A stretch of DNA of 64,000 nt, taken from NCBI RefSeq assembly GCF_900626075.1, contig NZ_UYZY01000005.1:1-64000 (forward strand), read 5' to 3'. Positions within the stretch are counted from its first letter, which is position 1. Each line of letters opens with the position of its first letter. The DNA comes from Clostridium transplantifaecale (GTDB lineage: Bacteria; Bacillota; Clostridia; Lachnospirales; Lachnospiraceae). The translations under genes were made by a program, and so were the position numbers. Shown here one piece after another: positions 44,257 to 55,148 of the stretch. A model generated the notes under the pieces. It did not search any database, had not been told where the DNA came from, and was given only the letters and a program-made list of their open reading frames with translations.

Positions 44257-44760
44257 ATGCTCAACGAAAGCTACGCAGAATGTCTTGTAAAAAAGAAAAC
44301 GCCGGGTTCCTCCGTTATTGTAAAGATCCTTCTGGCCGTGGGAATTATTCTCACAGCGGCTTCTATCTTATGGATCGGCCTGTTCGGCTTCCTTGCCTTC
44401 ATTGGAATGTGCGCATTTGCGTATTATATGGTCCAGAATATGAATGTGGAGTTTGAATATCTCCTGGTGGACCGGACATTTTCTGTGGATCGGATCTTTT
44501 CAAAGACGAGGAGAAAGAAGGCGGCGGAATATACACTGGAGGACATCCAGGTCATTGCCCCGGTAACTTCCGGCCATATTAAAGAGTATGAGCATCAGGT
44601 GAAAAAGGTCACCGACTACACATCGGGAGATCCGGGAGCCGTCCGATACGCTTTTATTTACACAAAGAGCGGGGCCGGGGAGAAAGTGCTCTTTGAGCCG
44701 GATGAAAAGATGGTGCGCTGTTTCAGACAGATGGCGCCGAGAAAGACACATGAAAATTAA
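44257..44760 (+). CDS. DUF6106-like membrane protein
   Basis: A 167-residue protein starting MLNESYAECLVKKK, with AAAGGGG upstream. Two hydrophobic segments lie close together (VIVKILLAVGIILTAASILWIGLFGFLAFIGMCAFAYYM, residues ~20-58). The cytoplasmic remainder (NVEFEYLLVDRTFSVDRIFSKTRRKKAAEY) resembles the DUF6106 family common in Lachnospiraceae. Function is unknown. It lies directly right of repeat L4 and upstream of guaB with its own promoter between. Confidence 0.65.
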   Translation: MLNESYAECLVKKKTPGSSVIVKILLAVGIILTAASILWIGLFGFLAFIGMCAFAYYMVQNMNVEFEYLLVDRTFSVDRIFSKTRRKKAAEYTLEDIQVIAPVTSGHIKEYEHQVKKVTDYTSGDPGAVRYAFIYTKSGAGEKVLFEPDEKMVRCFRQMAPRKTHEN

Positions 44761-44879
44761 ACTTTGGTTTATTAAGGAGCAGGCAGGGTTCCCTGACGTA
44801 TAGCGGCAGGGGGCCTTCTTTAGATTCTTTTGACAAAATTCTCCTGAATTCGCGTCGGAAAATTCGTAAAAGTGCGTGG

Positions 44880-44908
44880 TTGACATCAACCCTCAAATTT
44901 GATAGTAT
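44880..44908 (+). promoter_or_regulatory. Promoter of guaB
   Basis: A perfect TTGACA (44880-44885), 17 bp, then TAGTAT (44903-44908). The ~75-base leader shows no purine-riboswitch fold that I can recognise. Confidence 0.75.
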
Positions 44909-44963
44909 TAGATACTAATAACTCCGGAAAATATCGAGAGTCTACTTATAATAATACAAATAA

Positions 44964-46436
<1,473 letters not shown>

Positions 46437-46448
46437 CTAAATAATGTC

Positions 46449-46534
46449 AGCCGGGAAACCGGCTTTAAAAGATAGCCGTATGGCTTGATAATAACAGGTG
46501 ATGTCCCTCACGGGGTGTCGCCTGTTTATTTTTT
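46449..46534 (+). terminator. guaB terminator region (two hairpins)
   Basis: The first hairpin is AGCCGG-GAAA-CCGGCT (46449-46464). A larger stem follows, CAGGTGATGTCCC with GGGGTGTCGCCTG (46495-46524), with G-T pairs and a T-rich run TTTATTTTTT. Confidence 0.75.
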
Positions 46535-46633
46535 GAAAGAAGTAACCTGTCTGCGGCGTGTGTGGGCTGTCATTGAAGATACTTTATATTTTTTATTATT
46601 TTGGGGAAAATGGTAAGAGGAAGGTGTGTGGAG

Positions 46634-47503
46634 ATGGAAAAACTTCGTGAAAAGATTTCTTTTAAAGATATGGGGCTTTTGTTAGTAGGGGCGGTCATTT
46701 ACAGTATCGGGACGCATGCGTTTATGGTTCCGGCTAATATAGCCCCGGGAGGCGCTTCCGGTATTGCGCTGATGGTCAATTATCTGACCGATCTGCCGGT
46801 GGGAGCCCTGACCCTGGTTCTCAATATACCGCTTTTAATTCTGGCCTGGTTTTATTTAAGCCACCGTTTTGCGATTACTACGGCTGTGGCCAGTACCGTG
46901 TGCTCTTTAATCCTCGATATGGCGGTGGCTCCGTTCTGTCCTGTTTATAATGGCGACAGAATGCTGTGCAGCCTTTACGGGGGTGTAATCGTAGGAGTTG
47001 GAATGGCCATGATCTTTATGACGGGGACTACGACAGGGGGAACGGATATCGTCGGCTACCTGCTCCAGAAGAAACGGCCCCACATGTCCATAGGCAGGGC
47101 GCTTCTGATTGTGGACAGTGTTATCCTGGTGTTTTCCATTTTTGTTTTCGGCAATATTGAGGCGGCTCTCTTTGGCCTGATTGCCCTGTATGCCCAGACA
47201 AAAGTGATTGATTCTATTATCTACGGCGGAGATGCGGGAAGTATGGCCACCGTCGTGACGAAGAAACCGGACGGTATAGCGGCGAAGATTATTTACGAGC
47301 TGGATCGCTCGGCCACCCTGCTTCCGGCAAGGGGGGCATACAGTAAACAGGATACCAGCGTCCTTTTGTGCACGGTCAGGAAGTCCCAGTTTGCAAAACT
47401 CAAGAAAATCGTGTATGACGAGGATCCCGATGCATTTGTCATGGTGACGGAGACATCGGAGGTGCTGGGACAGGGATTCAGAGAGTTTAAAGATACCATC
47501 TGA
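46634..47503 (+). CDS. YitT-family membrane protein (DUF161/DUF2179)
   Basis: A 289-residue protein with about five membrane helices in the first 190 residues (IYSIGTHAFMVPANIAPGGASGIALMVNYL is the YitT hallmark, then TGTTTGGTDIVGYLL). The cytoplasmic DUF2179 domain (YGGDAGSMATVVTKKPDGIAAKIIYELDRSATLLPARGAYSKQD) follows. The start at 46634 has AGGAAGG-type spacing; earlier in-frame starts at 46601 and 46610 are weaker. Transport function is suspected for this family but unproven. Confidence 0.9.
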   Translation: MEKLREKISFKDMGLLLVGAVIYSIGTHAFMVPANIAPGGASGIALMVNYLTDLPVGALTLVLNIPLLILAWFYLSHRFAITTAVASTVCSLILDMAVAPFCPVYNGDRMLCSLYGGVIVGVGMAMIFMTGTTTGGTDIVGYLLQKKRPHMSIGRALLIVDSVILVFSIFVFGNIEAALFGLIALYAQTKVIDSIIYGGDAGSMATVVTKKPDGIAAKIIYELDRSATLLPARGAYSKQDTSVLLCTVRKSQFAKLKKIVYDEDPDAFVMVTETSEVLGQGFREFKDTI

Positions 47504-47689
47504 CGAAAACCCAATAAAGCTTTTTCAAAACAATCAGGACAAAAACGTGATTGACTCTGTTGCCCGAACTAAATTTGTGCTATAATATGTACACTTAGTG
47601 AAGGACTTGCGAATCTGGTGCGAGCCATGCCGAATACCTACCGGCAAAGGCATTTAAGGGAAATAGTCCCGGATGCGGAGATGGGAAAG

Positions 47690-48907
47690 ATGAAAAAGGG
47701 TAATGAAAAGGTACTGAAGATCTGTATGTTTGGTGGTTTCACTCTGGATTATGACGGCAAAGAAATCATTCTGGGGAGAAACAGTACCGCGAAATTTGTA
47801 CAGCTTTTGCAGATTGTATGGATTCACGGCACAAAGGGAATTGCCAAGGAACAGCTTATGCAGCTGCTTTATGACAGACTCAATGTAACAAATTTAAATA
47901 ACAGCCTGAATAACCTGCTGTACCGGATGCGGAAACAGATGGTCCAGGCGGGTCTGCCGGAGGGAGATTATATCACCAACCGGGACGGACTGTATATCTG
48001 TGACGAGAATATTTCCATACAAGTAGATACGATGGAGTTTGAGCGGTATATTACGGAGGCGGAGAATGCGGTCGACAGGAAGGAAAAGTACCGCTGTTAT
48101 GAGAATGCAGTGATGCTTTATAGGGGAGAATTGCTCCCCGCCATATCAAGTGAGACATGGGTAACCCTGGAGAGTCTGTCCTATAAGCGGAAATTCAGTG
48201 AATGTGTGGAGTGGCTGGGACAGTATATGGAAGAGCAGAAAGACTATGAGGCAATGAACAGGCTTTACAGCCAGGCAGCCGAGATTTATCCTTTTGATGA
48301 CTGGCAGATTCACCAGATAGAAAGCCTGCTCTATAAGGAAGATTATAAAGAGGCTTACCGCCTGTATGATAAGACGGTCCATATGTATTCCGAAGAGATG
48401 GGACTGCCGCCGTCCACTCAGATGCTGGAATGTTACCGTAAGATGGGAGAGAAGCTTAAAAACTGTCCCAACAATCTGGATGAGATACGGGATGAACTGA
48501 AAGAAGACCGTGAAGAAGATGAACTGACAGCGGAAGGTGCATTCTACTGCTCCTATCCGAGCTTTATTGATACATACCGTCTCCTGAGCCGGATTATGGA
48601 GCGGAGCGGCCAGTCCGTATTCCTGATGCTCTGTACCCTGGTTGATTATGAAGGAAAAGTCATCCAGAACCAGGAGAAACTTAAGAAACGTTCCGAAGAT
48701 CTCCGGGAGGCCATCCGTCTGACTCTCAGACGCGGTGATGCCTATACCATGTACAGCAATTCCCAGTACCTGATTCTGCTTTCAGGGACAAAGCAGGAAG
48801 ACTGTTCCATCGTCTATAACAGGATTAATAAAAAATTAAAGGAGTTGGCCGGAATTCGGGCGGAGATCAGTTATAATGTAACGTCACTGGCAGAACTGGG
48901 AGCGTGA
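47690..48907 (+). CDS. BTAD (SARP-like) transcriptional regulator 1
   Basis: A 405-residue regulator. Residues ~5-100 form an OmpR-type winged helix (VLKICMFGGFTLDYDGKEI, TAKFVQLLQIVWIHGTKGIAKEQLMQLLYD, then NSLNNLLYRMRKQM). The bacterial transcriptional activator (BTAD) helical repeat domain follows to ~260, with a further C-terminal region (FYCSYPSFIDTYRLLSRIMERSG) of unknown role. The start at 47690 has GGAG nine bases upstream; in-frame alternatives are 47681 and 47618. An extended -10 (TGCTATAAT at about 47578-47586) lies upstream. It is closely related to the protein at 63082, and the two bracket the surface-matrix operon, so they are its probable activators. Confidence 0.85.
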   Translation: MKKGNEKVLKICMFGGFTLDYDGKEIILGRNSTAKFVQLLQIVWIHGTKGIAKEQLMQLLYDRLNVTNLNNSLNNLLYRMRKQMVQAGLPEGDYITNRDGLYICDENISIQVDTMEFERYITEAENAVDRKEKYRCYENAVMLYRGELLPAISSETWVTLESLSYKRKFSECVEWLGQYMEEQKDYEAMNRLYSQAAEIYPFDDWQIHQIESLLYKEDYKEAYRLYDKTVHMYSEEMGLPPSTQMLECYRKMGEKLKNCPNNLDEIRDELKEDREEDELTAEGAFYCSYPSFIDTYRLLSRIMERSGQSVFLMLCTLVDYEGKVIQNQEKLKKRSEDLREAIRLTLRRGDAYTMYSNSQYLILLSGTKQEDCSIVYNRINKKLKELAGIRAEISYNVTSLAELGA

Positions 48908-49032
48908 CGGTCAGGAACGTTGGAAGCAGGAATTGTTTAGATATATTTATTTATAGAAGATACTCTGCGGAGAGCTTTTTCACTGATCAAAAGTGGAATG
49001 TGCAGGGGTAGAGAATTTCATTATAGAGATTA

Positions 49033-49106
49033 AAAGTCATGAGAAAGTGTTTTACACTTTTTCATGACTTTTTTTAATTCATAGGAAATTACGCCCTATG
49101 AATTAA
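49033..49106. terminator. Two adjacent stem-loops upstream of the matrix operon
   Basis: AAAGTCATGA/TCATGACTTT (49033-49042 with 49062-49071) followed by a T run terminates the regulator gene. Directly after it, TTAATTCATAGG/CCTATGAATTAA (49074-49085 with 49095-49106) is a perfect 12-bp inverted repeat that could be a second terminator, reading either way, or an operator. Confidence 0.75.
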
Positions 49107-49216
49107 AAAACGCTCCGCGAGGATGCACATGCCGCACAGAGGGAAGAATTCATGCATTTATTTAGAAAAAGTTAATGAAAATGTAAAAAAAGTAAGGTAA
49201 AAGCAAAAAAATCCCT

Positions 49217-49254
49217 TTGCGTGATTAGTTGCGTGATTGCCTTTTTGGTAAATT
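49217..49254 (+). promoter_or_regulatory. Direct-repeat activator site and -10 box of the matrix operon
   Basis: Two exact copies of TTGCGTGATT (49217-49226 and 49229-49238) are 12 bp apart. Ten bases after the second is a TAAATT -10-like box (49249-49254), and there is no good -35 box. Direct repeats just upstream of -10 are the known arrangement at promoters activated by SARP regulators. The neighbouring BTAD proteins are the natural candidates (inference). Confidence 0.5.
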
Positions 49255-49280
49255 AGTTTTAAACGAAGGGAGAGGTCAGA

Positions 49281-49724
49281 ATGATGGAAGGAATGGTTTC
49301 AGCGCCTAATCTTATAACGATATGTGTAGATAGCTTTGCACAGGGAGATTATTCAGGAAGCATCTGGAATCTGTATCAGAAAAGACCGATTCCATACGCC
49401 AATACAATGGATTTACTGAGAAAGGTGGATTCATTTTTCAACGAACTGGATTATCCGCAGAATTCAACGATTGACAGAACCTTTGGAAAGGACAAAGGTG
49501 CGGTAAGACAGAAAAAAGAGGGGGCTGTGGCACAGATGGACGAAAGGGAATTAAAAAAGAAAAAAGGTGAAGAAGCCACATTTATTGTCTACGTAAAATA
49601 TAGGCAAAATGCCACCTGGCAGGGTGAAGTAATCTGGGCAGACAAAAAAGAAAAGAAGTTTTTCCGCAGTGCCCTGGAGTTATTAAAACTGATGGACAGT
49701 GCAATGGAAGAAAAGGAAGTATAG
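49281..49724 (+). CDS. Small WQG-motif protein, first gene of the matrix operon
   Basis: A 147-residue soluble protein with no signal peptide, start ATG at 49281 after AAGGGAGAGG. It is related to the switch-controlled protein at 13197: both have an N-terminal VDSFAQGDYSGSIWNLY-like stretch and a C-terminal YVKYRQNATWQGEVIWADKKEKKFFRSALELLKLMD segment. A lysine-rich linker (residues ~75-98) separates the two parts. Function is unknown. Being encoded first and cytoplasmic, a regulatory or chaperone role is possible. It lies 42 bases upstream of the adhesin gene. Confidence 0.72.
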   Translation: MMEGMVSAPNLITICVDSFAQGDYSGSIWNLYQKRPIPYANTMDLLRKVDSFFNELDYPQNSTIDRTFGKDKGAVRQKKEGAVAQMDERELKKKKGEEATFIVYVKYRQNATWQGEVIWADKKEKKFFRSALELLKLMDSAMEEKEV

Positions 49725-49766
49725 AAGCACAGGGGAGATTTACGAGAAAGGAAGGCGGGAGAATAG

Positions 49767-52700
49767 ATGAATTTCGCGGAACAGAAATTATTCAGAAGAA
49801 AAAGAAAAAGCGCGGTAAAGCGCAATTGGCGTCAAAGCCTGGCCTGGCTGTTAATCGCCTGTCTGTGCATTACGAATATAAATATCGCCGCATTTGCAGC
49901 AGAGATTGCACTGGACGGGAATGGACTTGCAGCTACACCGTCAAGCGCTACCGCATCAGAAGCGGATGTATGGATGCCGGGAGCTTCGATTTCAGGAAAA
50001 GAACTTCTGGCCGAAGCAGAACGGGCTGTTACAAATGGATGGAAGTTTGATTTTGACAGCATGCTAAGAAAACTTGACAGTGAGTCAGACAGTGAGAACA
50101 GCCAGAACTTTAAAAGGTATGAAGATTTGTTTGATGGATATTCCAGTTTCATCTTATTCTACGACAACGACGAAGAGGGAATGTTAACCGGTGATAACAA
50201 AAAAGCATATGGTTACATTCTGGTCCGTCTCGATAAGAAGAAATACATGGAATACAGGGAGCATGCAGGCCTTGGGAATACAGATATCGAAGCAAGCGCC
50301 TCGGATGCGGAAGCAGAGGAATCCTACAGGCTGACCGGGGATGAGGAAATTATTTTCCTCTATATGAACGGTACGGGAGTGGATGCGACATTTAATCTGA
50401 ATTTTGAAGATATCGAAACATCTGAAATCGTAGTGCCGGCGGCAAGCTATTTTATAGAAGAAAAGGAAGAAGAAATTACCGAGACAACGGCAGCGCCTGA
50501 AGAGCAGACGGAAGAGCCGAAAGAGGAACAGCCGGACGGAAATGGCGGCGGTTCATCAGGCGGAGGCGGTTCAGGAAGCGGAAGTGAAGATAACCAGGGC
50601 GGTTCCGAAGACGAAACAGATATCGCAGGTCCGGAAGATGGAACCGATAAAGAGCAGGGAACGGTTGAGGATGAAAGTAAATCCGACAGCGGAAATACAG
50701 AAACCGAAGAAGGTCAGGAAGGAACGAAACCCGACGGCGGAAGCGAAGAAGGCCAGGAAGGGACAAAACCTGACAGCGGAACAGACGCAGGCCAGGAAGG
50801 AACAAAACCTGACGGCGGAACAGACGCAGGCCAGGAAGGAACAAAACCTGACGGCGGAAGCGAAGAAGGCCAGGGAGGAACAAAACCCGACGGCGGAAGC
50901 GAAGAAGGCCAGGGAGGGACGAAACCCGACGGCGGAAGTGATGCAGGCCAGGAAGGAACAAAACCCGACGGCGGAACAGACGCAGACAAGGGAGATGTGG
51001 GAAACAGCGGTTCATCCGATAAAGGCAACAGCCAGGGAAGTACAGATTCCGGCAAGGACAACGGCAGCGATAGCGGACATGACAGCGACAAATCGTCCGG
51101 CTCGGCTTCGGGAACAGATTCTGGTTCAGGCAGCGATAAAGGTTCCGGCAGCGGTTCCGGTTCGGGCAGTGATTCAGGCTCAGGAACAAGTTCAGGTTCC
51201 GGCAGCGGTTCAGACTCCGGTTCCGGCGGCAGCGGTTCATCAGGTGATCAGACCGTATCAATTTCCAGCTACAATGTTGTAAGAGTAATGGGACCGAATC
51301 CGGACGCATCGGAAGAAGATGAAGACGATGGAATGAGTTTTGAAGAGTGGTCGGAAGATGACGAGGAAGAAGACGATGAAGAGTACGACGACTATGACGA
51401 TTATGATTACGGCAGTTACGAATATGGCGAAGACGGCACGATTTACCTGAATATGACATTCCTGCCGGCAGCGGCAATGCAGGCCAGGAAAGCACAGTCT
51501 AAGGCAAGGTTTTTCCGGTCGGCAAAGTCAGAGAATGAACAGGTTTCCGTACAGGCATCCGTAGCGGCGGTGAGTGATTTTACACCTACGATTAAAGGTT
51601 ATCACAAACAGATCAGACATATTAGCGGTGATGACTATGAACTGCATCTTGATGTATCCGGTTCTGGGCAGGGAATGGACATTATGCTCATCGTGGATAG
51701 ATCGAATAGTATGGGAAGTTCTTTCAGCGGTTCGATGAAAGAGTTGAAAGAAGTTTTGGGATATCGCAGGACTTTGGACTATTGGCCGCATAGAGTAGAA
51801 GAGAAAGACGGATTTGTAGATGAGATTTTTGGAAAAGCCCCGAATAGCCGATTCTCTATTATTACCTATGGTACAACTGCCAGCACGAAGCTAAACTGGT
51901 CAGGAAATAAGACGGATATAAAAGATGCAATCGGAGACATGACAGTAGACGGCGGAACAAACTACGAAGATGCTTTGTACTCTGCAAAGGAAATGCTTGA
52001 GAAAAGAGAGCCTGGACGAGTTCCGGTCATAATTTTCCTTAGTGATGGGAAACCAACCTATTACAATAAGAGTGATAAAAATGATAAGACAATAGAATTC
52101 AACGGCTATAATACAACCTTCAAGACAGGTGGAGAAGGAGATAGCACGGATTCTAAAACAACTTCAGAAACAATTAATGCCGGTAAGGAATTTTATAAAG
52201 TTGCATCACAAAAAGGCGCGACTGTCTATGGTGTGGGATTTGACGGAGCTGATATTAAATACTTTAAACCGATAGTCTATGGTGTTGAAGCGCCAAACAG
52301 TACTTCAAGAATCCTCATGGCATCGGATAATAATCTGACAAAGGAATTTGATAAGCTGCTGGAGAACCTGAAGGTTAAGAATGTTAAGATTGCAGATACA
52401 TTAAGTCAATATGTTGACTTATCAACTAATTGGAAAGATACAGCTAAAGTATACAAGATAAAAGACACAAGTAAAACTGAATTAGAAGAGGGCAGCGGGT
52501 ATGAATCTTTGGAATATGCTGAAAATACAAGGACAATTACTCTGACGTTTGGCGCAGACAGGAAACTGGAAGAAAATACGGTATATGAACTTGTTTTCAA
52601 TATCAAGGTAAATGACGTTGCTAAAAATGCTTTGGCGAATGGTGAGTATCCTTCAGTAGGAGATCCCGATACGGATTATGGCAATAATGATACAAGCAGT

Positions 52701-54476
52701 GAACAACGGGGATTTTATTCAAATGAAAAAGCAGTATTAACATTCGGAGATGATTCATCTTTACTTCTTGAATATCCGAAGCCAGTTGTTCAGACTACAT
52801 ACGTACCGGAACCGGAACACAGAAAGTATATTGAAGATAAGAAAAACGGAACGTTTGATTTGACACTGGATGTTACTTCACTGATCGGTTCTTCTACTGA
52901 GACAACCGAAATAAAGTCTCCAGCGGATGTAGTATTTGTCTTAGATAGTTCGGGAAGCATGGCCTGGGCAATCGGCGGCCAATATGCATCAGGAACAAAA
53001 AGATATGTATTAGTAAACAATGCAATAAAAAAAGTAGTGGAAGGACTTGCAGACTTCGATGTTTATTACAGAGGTGTTCAGTTTTCAGGTAATTCATACA
53101 CTAATAAGCCGGATGATTGGCTTAAGGCTGCAAAGCCATATAAGAACGGTGCAGACATTAGTTCTCCAAAGAATGGAACATATCCCAATGAGGCATTGAA
53201 AAGAGGAATACAATTAATAAATGCCGGTTCTCCCAATAGGAATGAAAAGGGGTTAAAAAAACACATAATCATTCTTACGGATGGTGAACCCTCTGATAAT
53301 GACCAGAGTAAAGAGAAGGAAATTGATGCAGCAATAGCTAATTTGTCCACCGATACAGTGCTTCATATAATCTCTTGCCAACCGACTACCAGCACCTATC
53401 TGACAAGGCTACAGGCCCGGGCTATGAATAAAGGCGCAGCTGTAACCATGCAGTACATCAATAACGAAGCAGATGTAGATAAAGTTTTCAACAACATTAA
53501 AAACAGCATTATCTCCTCCGTAACAGAAAGCAAACCGGGAATCACAGGAGTGACAATAACAGATACACTTAGTGAGTACGCAGAATTTGCCAATCCAAAC
53601 AGCACAAATGACGTAAAAATCCTTATGGATGGAACAGAAATGTCGGCGGCGGAGAAAAAAGAGGCGAATCCGGTTGTAACAAAGAAGGGAAAGACGGTAA
53701 CAGTCAGCTTCGCAGGTGACTATGAATTTGAAAAAGATGTCACCTACAGCATCAGCTTCCCAATCAAACCATCAGCCAAAGCATTCGAAGAATACCTTCA
53801 GAATAAGGGCGGATACGGCGAAGCAGTAGGCGATGCAGACACCGACGTACCTGGATTCTCCGAGGAGGAGTGGACCAGCTCAGGAAAACCTGGATTCCAT
53901 TCCAATGAATCGGCAAAGGTAACTTATATCTACGGAACAAACCAGAAGGAATTAGAATATCCGCATCCGGTACTTCAGGTAACACAGGGAAAGATGAGAA
54001 TCAGGAAAGTGGTTATTGACGGTACACGGGAGGATGACGGAAAAGACTTTATCATCCATGTAAATGGTGAGGATTATTCGTCCGTAGCATTGGAAGACGG
54101 AGAGACGAGCCCATATATCTATGTGGATTCAGAAACAACATTCAAGATTACAGAGTCGGTTCCTATGGAATACACACAGGCGGCAATGCTGAGAATTACA
54201 GACGCAAAAACGGGAGAACTGATTGAAGAGTCCGAAGGGACCTTAACAGTGAGGCCGGGGGATGACCTTCTGGTAGAAGTTTACAACACATACGGTCACA
54301 AACCATACTTCCATAGCTGGAACACGGTAACCAATTATACCACGGGAGACAAGACCACACCGTTTAGGACCAGCCGGGAAGCAGCAAAAGAGGCTGCAAA
54401 GAACCACCCGAAAGCAGCTTTAACAGGAAACGATGAAGATGATTTAAATATGGAGGAGGGAGAGGCGCTTGATTAA
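49767..54476 (+). CDS. Giant vWA-domain adhesin with repeat linker
   Basis: A 1569-residue secreted protein. It has a basic N-terminus and signal peptide (LAWLLIACLCITNINIAAFA, cleavage near residue 46). Residues ~314-404 hold seven 13-residue repeats of the EEGQEGTKPDGGS type, then a Ser/Gly/Asp-rich stretch to ~510 and an acidic Asp/Glu/Tyr block. vWA domain 1 starts near residue 635 with MIDAS motif DRSNS. vWA domain 2 starts near 1050 with DSSGS. A Cna-B-like region (VVIDGTREDDGKDFIIHVNGEDYSS) lies near 1410. No LPXTG motif or C-terminal membrane helix is present. It likely binds host or fibre partners at the cell surface within the TasA-like operon. Confidence 0.87.
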   Translation: MNFAEQKLFRRKRKSAVKRNWRQSLAWLLIACLCITNINIAAFAAEIALDGNGLAATPSSATASEADVWMPGASISGKELLAEAERAVTNGWKFDFDSMLRKLDSESDSENSQNFKRYEDLFDGYSSFILFYDNDEEGMLTGDNKKAYGYILVRLDKKKYMEYREHAGLGNTDIEASASDAEAEESYRLTGDEEIIFLYMNGTGVDATFNLNFEDIETSEIVVPAASYFIEEKEEEITETTAAPEEQTEEPKEEQPDGNGGGSSGGGGSGSGSEDNQGGSEDETDIAGPEDGTDKEQGTVEDESKSDSGNTETEEGQEGTKPDGGSEEGQEGTKPDSGTDAGQEGTKPDGGTDAGQEGTKPDGGSEEGQGGTKPDGGSEEGQGGTKPDGGSDAGQEGTKPDGGTDADKGDVGNSGSSDKGNSQGSTDSGKDNGSDSGHDSDKSSGSASGTDSGSGSDKGSGSGSGSGSDSGSGTSSGSGSGSDSGSGGSGSSGDQTVSISSYNVVRVMGPNPDASEEDEDDGMSFEEWSEDDEEEDDEEYDDYDDYDYGSYEYGEDGTIYLNMTFLPAAAMQARKAQSKARFFRSAKSENEQVSVQASVAAVSDFTPTIKGYHKQIRHISGDDYELHLDVSGSGQGMDIMLIVDRSNSMGSSFSGSMKELKEVLGYRRTLDYWPHRVEEKDGFVDEIFGKAPNSRFSIITYGTTASTKLNWSGNKTDIKDAIGDMTVDGGTNYEDALYSAKEMLEKREPGRVPVIIFLSDGKPTYYNKSDKNDKTIEFNGYNTTFKTGGEGDSTDSKTTSETINAGKEFYKVASQKGATVYGVGFDGADIKYFKPIVYGVEAPNSTSRILMASDNNLTKEFDKLLENLKVKNVKIADTLSQYVDLSTNWKDTAKVYKIKDTSKTELEEGSGYESLEYAENTRTITLTFGADRKLEENTVYELVFNIKVNDVAKNALANGEYPSVGDPDTDYGNNDTSSEQRGFYSNEKAVLTFGDDSSLLLEYPKPVVQTTYVPEPEHRKYIEDKKNGTFDLTLDVTSLIGSSTETTEIKSPADVVFVLDSSGSMAWAIGGQYASGTKRYVLVNNAIKKVVEGLADFDVYYRGVQFSGNSYTNKPDDWLKAAKPYKNGADISSPKNGTYPNEALKRGIQLINAGSPNRNEKGLKKHIIILTDGEPSDNDQSKEKEIDAAIANLSTDTVLHIISCQPTTSTYLTRLQARAMNKGAAVTMQYINNEADVDKVFNNIKNSIISSVTESKPGITGVTITDTLSEYAEFANPNSTNDVKILMDGTEMSAAEKKEANPVVTKKGKTVTVSFAGDYEFEKDVTYSISFPIKPSAKAFEEYLQNKGGYGEAVGDADTDVPGFSEEEWTSSGKPGFHSNESAKVTYIYGTNQKELEYPHPVLQVTQGKMRIRKVVIDGTREDDGKDFIIHVNGEDYSSVALEDGETSPYIYVDSETTFKITESVPMEYTQAAMLRITDAKTGELIEESEGTLTVRPGDDLLVEVYNTYGHKPYFHSWNTVTNYTTGDKTTPFRTSREAAKEAAKNHPKAALTGNDEDDLNMEEGEALD
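50706..50978 (+). repeat. Seven 39-bp tandem repeats inside the adhesin gene
   Basis: Each unit encodes (E/D)(E/A)GQ(E/G)GTKPD(G/S)G(S/T). Neighbouring units are nearly identical in DNA (for example GCCAGGAAGGAACAAAACC recurs), so the array can gain or lose units without shifting frame, changing stalk length. Confidence 0.85.
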
Positions 54477-55146
54477 ATTCAGTAGAAATTATATAAAAAT
54501 AACCGGCGTCACTCTCATGGCGGTACTGGCCCTGGGGATTGGAGGAACCGGGGCAGCCGTCCGCCACAGAATGGCTCTCAAAAATGAGGTTCGGACGCCG
54601 ACAGTGGAAGTTACAACAAATGAAACGATAGGTAATGTGGATCACAGTGGAAAGAAACAGAAAGAAGTAATGTTTACAAATACTGGTTCCGCGGATGTCT
54701 TTCTCCGCATCGCTTATGCGGAAACATGGATTTACACAGAGTCGCTGTCCGGTGGGAAGACAGAGCAGATTATTCTTCCAAACCGCAGTGAGACGGGCAA
54801 TGATGACAGCATTGTATCGAAAGAGTGGGATGACGAGTGGGGCGATAACTGGTATGACGGAGGCGATGGCTGGTATTACTACAAAAAGGTTCTGGAAGCT
54901 GGTCAAAACACAGAGGGAATTTTAAGGTCGGTAACATTCAACGACACAGATAATTATCCCGACAGCCGTTATACAGATGCCGAATATCAGCTTCATTTCC
55001 AGGTGGAAGCCGTACAGGCCAGCGATGAACTCCAGGTGAGCAAGGATGCGGTGAAGGAATTATTTGACAAATCCATCTCAGTAGAAGAAAACGGCTGGCC
55101 GGGAAACAAATATACGACGACAGTCCTGTGGGAAGGAGGTAACTGA
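54469..55146 (+). CDS. TasA/camelysin-like exported protein 1
   Basis: A 225-residue protein starting at TTG 54469, overlapping the adhesin stop and preceded by GGAGGAGGGAGAGG. The N-terminal hydrophobic segment (GVTLMAVLALGIGGTGAAV) lacks the usual Ala-Tyr-Phe after the glycine pair, so its processing may differ. The conserved core EVMFTNTGSADVFLRIAYAETW is shared with the other paralogues here. It is the first of four similar proteins before the signal peptidase. Confidence 0.68.
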   Translation: MIKFSRNYIKITGVTLMAVLALGIGGTGAAVRHRMALKNEVRTPTVEVTTNETIGNVDHSGKKQKEVMFTNTGSADVFLRIAYAETWIYTESLSGGKTEQIILPNRSETGNDDSIVSKEWDDEWGDNWYDGGDGWYYYKKVLEAGQNTEGILRSVTFNDTDNYPDSRYTDAEYQLHFQVEAVQASDELQVSKDAVKELFDKSISVEENGWPGNKYTTTVLWEGGN

Positions 55147-55148
55147 TT

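Noticed and set aside
50706..50978. CRISPR-like array
   Set aside because: The 39-bp units are contiguous coding repeats with no unique spacers between them.
50476..51495. 339-codon minus-strand frame opposite the adhesin repeats
   Set aside because: It is an artefact of the repetitive, GC-rich Ser/Gly/Asp-coding region; the Arg/Leu/Cys-rich translation has no protein-like character.
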